A stretch of DNA of 64,000 nucleotides, from the NCBI GenBank assembly GCA_016926875.1, contig JAFGNU010000092.1:1-64000 (forward strand), written 5' to 3'. The notes under the pieces were generated by a model, which saw nothing but the letters and a program-made list of their open reading frames with translations, did no database searches and was not told where the DNA came from. This stretch comes from Anaerolineae bacterium. GTDB lineage: Bacteria; Chloroflexota; Anaerolineae; Aggregatilineales; Aggregatilineaceae. The translations under genes were made by a program, and so were the position numbers. Positions 59,988 through 64,000 of this stretch are shown piece after piece (positions within the stretch are counted from its first letter, which is position 1; every line of letters starts with the position of its first letter).

Positions 59988-60962
59988 CTACACAGGCAGC
60001 AGTTGAATCTGCTCCCCCTGAAGCGAAAGAATCAAACCCCAGCCGAAGGATTCCGTAACTTTCAAGCAGGCAGCCAGGGTATGAACGCCCGGCACGAGTA
60101 TTTGCCGGACGCAGTGCTGGTTAGCATCAACGTATCCCCGCGCGGCATACTCTGGCAGGTTGGCGAATGTCTGCTGACCTTCAAAGATAACCTGTTCGTC
60201 CAATTGCAGGGTCAGTTCGTCACTGAAGCCGAGCGCGATCTCTACCGGTCCCCCAGATGGGAGTTCAAACTGCCGTGCCAGATGGACTTCGCCGAGGGCG
60301 ACTGGCAGATGCCGGTTCAGGTTTAATATGCCGTTCGGTTCGCATGTGATCACGCCGAAACCTTCGACCAGCCATTCGGTCACGGTGCCATCCGGTATCA
60401 CCGGGTCATCACCTATGTTATCGGGCAGTGATGGGGATGCGGAGACAAGCAGATCGGCGAACATGGCAGGCAGATAGGTCCAGATGCCGAGGCTGCCGGT
60501 TTTTGGGCCGTGCGCCAGGTGATTCACGATGAGCGGCGGTTGATCATCGACCGTAAATGCAGCGCGCTCCCCCTGGATGTCTGCGCGCAGGTGGAACCAC
60601 TCGCTGGTTGGCACGGTCACTGCTTTCTGGTAAGGCGAGCCATGATATATCTGCCAGGTATTGGATTGGTGGAATACCGGATCATACTGGAGTGCGTCCC
60701 ACAGCCCGCTGGTGTGAGGTTGGGCATAACCCAGTTCGTAATTCATGCGATCGGTGATACGGAAAGCGATGCCCGGATAGGCACTCCCCGGTGCGTTGAT
60801 GTCAACCTCAATACGCACATCAGACAGGATCAGACCGGGGATCACAGCTAATCCGTTTACTAGTCGCAGCGCCCGGCGTCCCTGCCAGGTGACGCTATTG
60901 GCTTCTGCGGCATAGATGTTGAATGAGTCTAAGCTGGCGAGATCATACACTTTTTCTGCCAT
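59988..60962 (-). CDS. Concanavalin-A/LamG-like protein inside the sbcDC run
   Basis: 324 residues from the ATG at 60962 with AAGGAG about 11 bases upstream; an extension to 61103 overlaps the epimerase-like gene. Residues 1-190 form a jelly-roll-like domain (V-R-I-E-V-D-I-N-A-P-G-S-A-Y, G-I-A-F-R-I-T, W-F-H-L-R-A-D-I). The second part is also beta-rich. No signal peptide is visible, so it may be cytoplasmic, which is unusual for this fold. Its function is unknown. Confidence 0.75.
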   Translation of the reverse strand: MAEKVYDLASLDSFNIYAAEANSVTWQGRRALRLVNGLAVIPGLILSDVRIEVDINAPGSAYPGIAFRITDRMNYELGYAQPHTSGLWDALQYDPVFHQSNTWQIYHGSPYQKAVTVPTSEWFHLRADIQGERAAFTVDDQPPLIVNHLAHGPKTGSLGIWTYLPAMFADLLVSASPSLPDNIGDDPVIPDGTVTEWLVEGFGVITCEPNGILNLNRHLPVALGEVHLARQFELPSGGPVEIALGFSDELTLQLDEQVIFEGQQTFANLPEYAARGYVDANQHCVRQILVPGVHTLAACLKVTESFGWGLILSLQGEQIQLLPV

Positions 60963-60970
60963 ACTTGAAT

Positions 60971-61843
60971 CTACTCCTTCAGGCCGCGCGCTGCCGCGTG
61001 CAGCATAGCGTCGATCACGTCCGGCGGTGCCAACCCGCCGGGATGGTGAAAAATTTGCGTACCCGCGACCAGGAACTCGGCCCCCAGTCCGACTGCTGCG
61101 CAAATGGTGGCCGTCGTGATGCCGCCCTGTAGCTGGATCGTGCCTTCAAAGCCCGGTTTCAGCGCCGCAATATACGCTGCGACCTGGTCCCGCGCAAATG
61201 CCCCGGCGGGCAGGTTGGAGCGTGCCGCTGTACCCGCTGCCTGGAACGTGAGCATACCAATCGACGGCAGGACGGGATCGAGCAGCGCGCGCACGTCGGC
61301 GGGCGGGACAGGGACCAGGCGTCCGGTGCCGGTGGTTTCGATCACAGGGCTGGCGCACGCGCCCATAGCGCGAATCTGTTCCACGAGATCGGCCAGCCGC
61401 CCGCCATCTGGGACCGCGTCCAACTGGAAGCAGACCGCGCCTAACGGGATGTGTTCAAAGGCGCGCAGATGATACGCCGGATCGTCCGTCAGCAGGTGGA
61501 GCGTCAGGAAGCCGCCGCGCTGGCGCGTCAGGGTGTTCAAGTCGGCCACATAGTCCGGCGTGAAGATAGCCGCATTGCGATCCGGCGGCTGGCTGCCAAA
61601 CCCGCCGTAATCATCAAAGTTGATGTCCACATGGAACGAGCGCACACTGTGATCCAGCAGCGCCCGCACCTGGCCGGTCACATCGTCGCGCAGTACGTCC
61701 GGCGGCACGGACCCGATCCGCCCATCGGTGATGGTGATCAGCGCCGGGCTGAGCCGGATCACATGCCCGTCCAGTACGTCCGCACGTGTGAACGGGGCGG
61801 TTAGTGTTGAGGTGCCGTAAAACTGCTGCCCCGCTGTGGTCAT
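60971..61843 (-). CDS. Ribulose-phosphate 3-epimerase-like TIM barrel, altered catalytic residues
   Basis: 290 residues. F-H-V-D-I-N matches the H-x-D metal motif of RPE, and L-T-L-H-L-L-T-D-D-P matches the L-D-V-H-L-M-I-x-x-P region. However, the second catalytic Asp of the D-G-G-I motif is replaced by Gln (I-Q-L-Q-G-G-I). It is also longer than the usual 220 residues. The ATG overlaps the sbcD stop (ATGA). It may be an enzyme with changed chemistry or a binding protein. Confidence 0.7.
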   Translation of the reverse strand: MTTAGQQFYGTSTLTAPFTRADVLDGHVIRLSPALITITDGRIGSVPPDVLRDDVTGQVRALLDHSVRSFHVDINFDDYGGFGSQPPDRNAAIFTPDYVADLNTLTRQRGGFLTLHLLTDDPAYHLRAFEHIPLGAVCFQLDAVPDGGRLADLVEQIRAMGACASPVIETTGTGRLVPVPPADVRALLDPVLPSIGMLTFQAAGTAARSNLPAGAFARDQVAAYIAALKPGFEGTIQLQGGITTATICAAVGLGAEFLVAGTQIFHHPGGLAPPDVIDAMLHAAARGLKE

Positions 61844-63078
61844 GATTCCATGTCAAAAATCTGCCGGGCATGGTCGAGCAGCAGCGCGATCCGGGCCGGG
61901 GACACATCTTTTGTTTTCAGGTAGTTTTCGAGCAGTTGATCCGGCATCAGCCCTTCCGGCGACGTGCCAAGCCGCAGCCGGGCCGGACGCTCTACATCGC
62001 GCTGGATGGCGGCGACATGGTTTGCCCCCTCGTCTTTCAGCGCGTAGAAAATAGCGCGCTCGTTCAGCAGCAGGTCGGCTTCGGGATCGGCGGTGATGAT
62101 CACGCGCACAATTGCATCGCGCAGATCGTGCCGCCTGATCTGCTCCAACACGACCTGCGTCGGGTCGCCCGCCCGGCGCACGTCCACGCGCAGCGTCACA
62201 AACGGGCGGCAGTTCACTTCTATGAAGTCCCAGCGCGCCCTGCCGCGTTCCAGTTCTACCCACACAAAACCTTTGCGGTCGTTCTCTTCGCCAAAGTCGA
62301 TCCGTTCCAGGCTGCCGCTGTAGATCACGGGTGGCACATCGGCGCGGCCCGGTGTCAGGCATTGGTGATTGTGGATGTGCCCCAGCGCGACGTAGTCCCA
62401 GGCGGGATCGGCCAGTGTGCTGAGCATAACGGTCACGTCACGGCCCAGCATCACGCTGCGCTCGCTGCCCCATACCGCGCCCGATACGCTGAAGTGCCCG
62501 GTCAGGACGCGCGGCATGTCATATTCCCCGGCTTGATCGGCCAGTTCTTGCAGCACCCGGTCGAGATGGCGTTCCAAAATGGCGTCGATCTCGGCGATGG
62601 TGCTGCGATGCGGCACGTCCACATCGCGCAGCAGGTGGTTACGTACCGGGTAGGGGGCGGTGCCAACCAGCACCGGCCCGCGCTTGGTGTCGACCACGCG
62701 GTTCTCATACTCGCGGCCCAGGATCGTGTTGGGTACGGCCAGCGTGTCGTAAATCTCGATGCTGGACGCGCGCTTTTCGATGGTGGGCAGGTCGTGGTTG
62801 CCGACCAGCAGCAGCACCGGGCACAGCGCGGCCAGGTCTTGTATGCGCCAGGCGAACTCACGCTGAAAGGTCGGGGTTGGATTGCGCGATTTAAAGGCGT
62901 CCCCGGCGAAGATCACCAGGTCCGCATCATGATCGCGGGCATACTCGACCATCTCGTCCATGCGGCGCAAAAAATCCACCACGCGCGAACTCAGGCCGGT
63001 GGCCGGGTCGGTGCGCCCGTAGTTTTCCATGCCGATGTGTACGTCGGCGAAGTGTAGTAACCGGATCGGGTCGCTCAT
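61840..63078 (-). CDS. sbcD: SbcD/Mre11-type metallonuclease
   Basis: 412 residues. All five phosphoesterase motifs are present: A-D-V-H, G-D-A-F, G-N-H-D, G-H-F-S-V-S-G and G-H-I-H-N-H. A capping domain and an SbcC-binding C-terminus follow. It is the nuclease partner of SbcC. It is first in the run sbcD, epimerase-like, LamG-like, sbcC, methyltransferase, and overlaps the next gene by four bases. Confidence 0.95.
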   Translation of the reverse strand: MSDPIRLLHFADVHIGMENYGRTDPATGLSSRVVDFLRRMDEMVEYARDHDADLVIFAGDAFKSRNPTPTFQREFAWRIQDLAALCPVLLLVGNHDLPTIEKRASSIEIYDTLAVPNTILGREYENRVVDTKRGPVLVGTAPYPVRNHLLRDVDVPHRSTIAEIDAILERHLDRVLQELADQAGEYDMPRVLTGHFSVSGAVWGSERSVMLGRDVTVMLSTLADPAWDYVALGHIHNHQCLTPGRADVPPVIYSGSLERIDFGEENDRKGFVWVELERGRARWDFIEVNCRPFVTLRVDVRRAGDPTQVVLEQIRRHDLRDAIVRVIITADPEADLLLNERAIFYALKDEGANHVAAIQRDVERPARLRLGTSPEGLMPDQLLENYLKTKDVSPARIALLLDHARQIFDMES

Positions 63079-63122
63079 GGTGGTATGGCTCTAACCTATA
63101 TTCTAATCAACCGGCTAATCGC

Positions 63123-64000
63123 CTAGATGTCACTGCTGGCGACGGCGGCCAGGATCGCATCGTGCAGGTAGCCGTTGGTCACCAGCACGCCGCGATTGTT
63201 GGTCATGCGTGTGCCGGTCGTGAAGTCGAGCGGCTGCCCGTGCACGTCGGTCACGCGCCCGCCTGCCTCGGTCACAACGGCGCACCCGGCGGCGTGATCC
63301 CACATTTTTTCACGGAAGTTCGAGTCTGGCACCAGCCGCATATAGACTTCGCCCATACCGGTTGCGACCATCGCGTGTTTGTCCTGGCTGTCCAGGCGGC
63401 GGCGTGGTGCGCCCCGCTTACGGCCCAGCGCACGCTCGACCCGGTCCATAAACGTCATGTCGGTGTGCGCGGATTCAAAGCTGGTCAGCATAGTTGCGCG
63501 CAGCGGATCGTTGATAGCTGAGACACGGATCGGCACCGGCTTGCCCCCGCCGAGCGCTTCGATATATGCACCTTCGCCCCGGCTGGCAAACGTCAGCGCG
63601 CCGATGTCCTGCGGCGGGTTGTGTTCGTCGCTAAAAAAGCCGGGACTCGCCAGCGTGCCCAGCACCGGCTCACCGTCGATCAGCAGGCCGATGGCGATGC
63701 AGTAATGCCGCTGGCCCAAAAAGCCCTTGGTGCCGTCGATTGGATCGATCACCCAGGTACGCTGTTCCTGCTTCTGCTTGCCAAAATCCAGCCAGACACA
63801 GATATCATCTTCGAACACGTAGCCGCCCAGCGCATCGGTGACAAAGCGCTGCACTTGCAGCCGCTGCTCGTTGGACAGCAGCAGCATGTATTCTTCGGAT
63901 CGTTCTTCGGACAGCACGGCATCGTCGGAAAAGTTGGCGGCGAGCGCATGGCCGATGATGGCCTGTGAAGCATAATCGGCAATGGTCACGGGTTCGCGCC
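63123..64000 (-). CDS. CysQ/HAL2-like 3'-phosphoadenosine phosphatase, cut by right edge
   Basis: At least 292 residues; the frame stays open from the stop at 63123 to the right end. The GTG at 63989 encodes Val in R-E-P-V-T-I-A-D-Y-A-S-Q, a conserved internal region of this family, so the true N-terminus (about 40 residues) lies beyond base 64000. Metal-binding motifs are E-E-R-S-E-E, D-P-I-D-G-T-K-G-F-L and W-D-H-A-A-G-C-A-V-V-T-E-A-G-G. The HAL2/CysQ branch of the inositol-monophosphatase superfamily removes the 3'-phosphate from PAP(S). Inositol-phosphate activity is an alternative. Confidence 0.88.
   Translation of the reverse strand, partial: REPVTIADYASQAIIGHALAANFSDDAVLSEERSEEYMLLLSNEQRLQVQRFVTDALGGYVFEDDICVWLDFGKQKQEQRTWVIDPIDGTKGFLGQRHYCIAIGLLIDGEPVLGTLASPGFFSDEHNPPQDIGALTFASRGEGAYIEALGGGKPVPIRVSAINDPLRATMLTSFESAHTDMTFMDRVERALGRKRGAPRRRLDSQDKHAMVATGMGEVYMRLVPDSNFREKMWDHAAGCAVVTEAGGRVTDVHGQPLDFTTGTRMTNNRGVLVTNGYLHDAILAAVASSDI

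Noticed and set aside
63123-63989. A complete gene starting at GTG 63989
   Set aside because: That Val lies inside a conserved P-V-T-I-A-D-Y stretch and the frame is open to the window end, so the gene is cut by the edge.
1-64000. CRISPR arrays, insertion sequences, phage genes, rRNA operons
   Set aside because: No regularly spaced repeats, transposase, integrase, phage structural proteins or rRNA-like sequence were found on reading both strands.

Overview
The window is about 64 kb of high-GC bacterial chromosome with densely packed, mostly single-copy genes and no rRNA, tRNA, CRISPR array or intact insertion sequence that I can see. The style points to Chloroflexota, probably class Anaerolineae. 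The signs are Thr/Pro-rich secreted stalk proteins, acidic proteins with many P-D-W-L motifs, a 1702-residue kinase with about six GAF domains, a T-box leader in front of thrS, DUF2089/SHOCT-like envelope genes and F420-type PPOX oxidoreductases. The taxonomic call is inference from gene content.

Layout from left to right. Positions 1-645 hold the start of a disordered FG/RS-repeat protein cut by the left edge. 0.9-3.4 kb is a TetR regulator with a 14-TM drug exporter. 3.5-12.2 kb has secreted beta-propeller and LamG-like proteins, a triple-PDZ protein beside an OmpR-type two-component pair, and twin PPOX oxidoreductases. 12.2-13.7 kb is an autoregulated TetR with a short-chain dehydrogenase. 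13.8-17.4 kb is an esterase, an MFS transporter, a YkvA-like protein, a histidine phosphatase and a YfcE-type phosphoesterase, all on the plus strand. 17.4-19.6 kb is a PspA operon with a two-TM coiled-coil partner. 19.9-27.6 kb is a large signalling block: a 6-GAF kinase, a receiver-kinase hybrid, and an ATPase fused to a winged helix.

From 27.8 to 39.5 kb lies the most unusual region. It is a tightly packed minus-strand cluster with a MutL-type ASKHA ATPase (no B12 mutase nearby), a KOW-ended barrel protein, three small membrane proteins (one resembling DUF6754), and a 1508-residue membrane protein. The cytoplasmic part of that large protein is acidic, disordered and carries about twenty P-[DE]-W-[LFV] motifs. 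I consider this the best candidate for an undescribed system. Next to it (39.6-42.8 kb) is a threonine-type T-box leader followed by a 120-residue protein, a possible 18-residue threonine-rich peptide, hairpins, a small Cys-containing ORF and a TGS-less thrS.

42.9-50.1 kb holds a DMT transporter, two membrane proteins, a DUF2089/SHOCT-like/DUF4097-like operon with its own clear promoter, and a solitary 58-residue Flp-type pilin with a strong terminator. 50.2-54.3 kb is an operon whose ends resemble PyrD and PyrK, but the PyrD-like protein has lost the usual orotate-site residues; DinB-like, TPR and LmbE-like genes lie between. 54.4-63.1 kb has an NHL-repeat secreted protein, an AT-rich orphan gene, and an sbcD-sbcC operon with an epimerase-like and a LamG-like gene inserted. 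A CysQ/HAL2-like phosphatase runs off the right edge.
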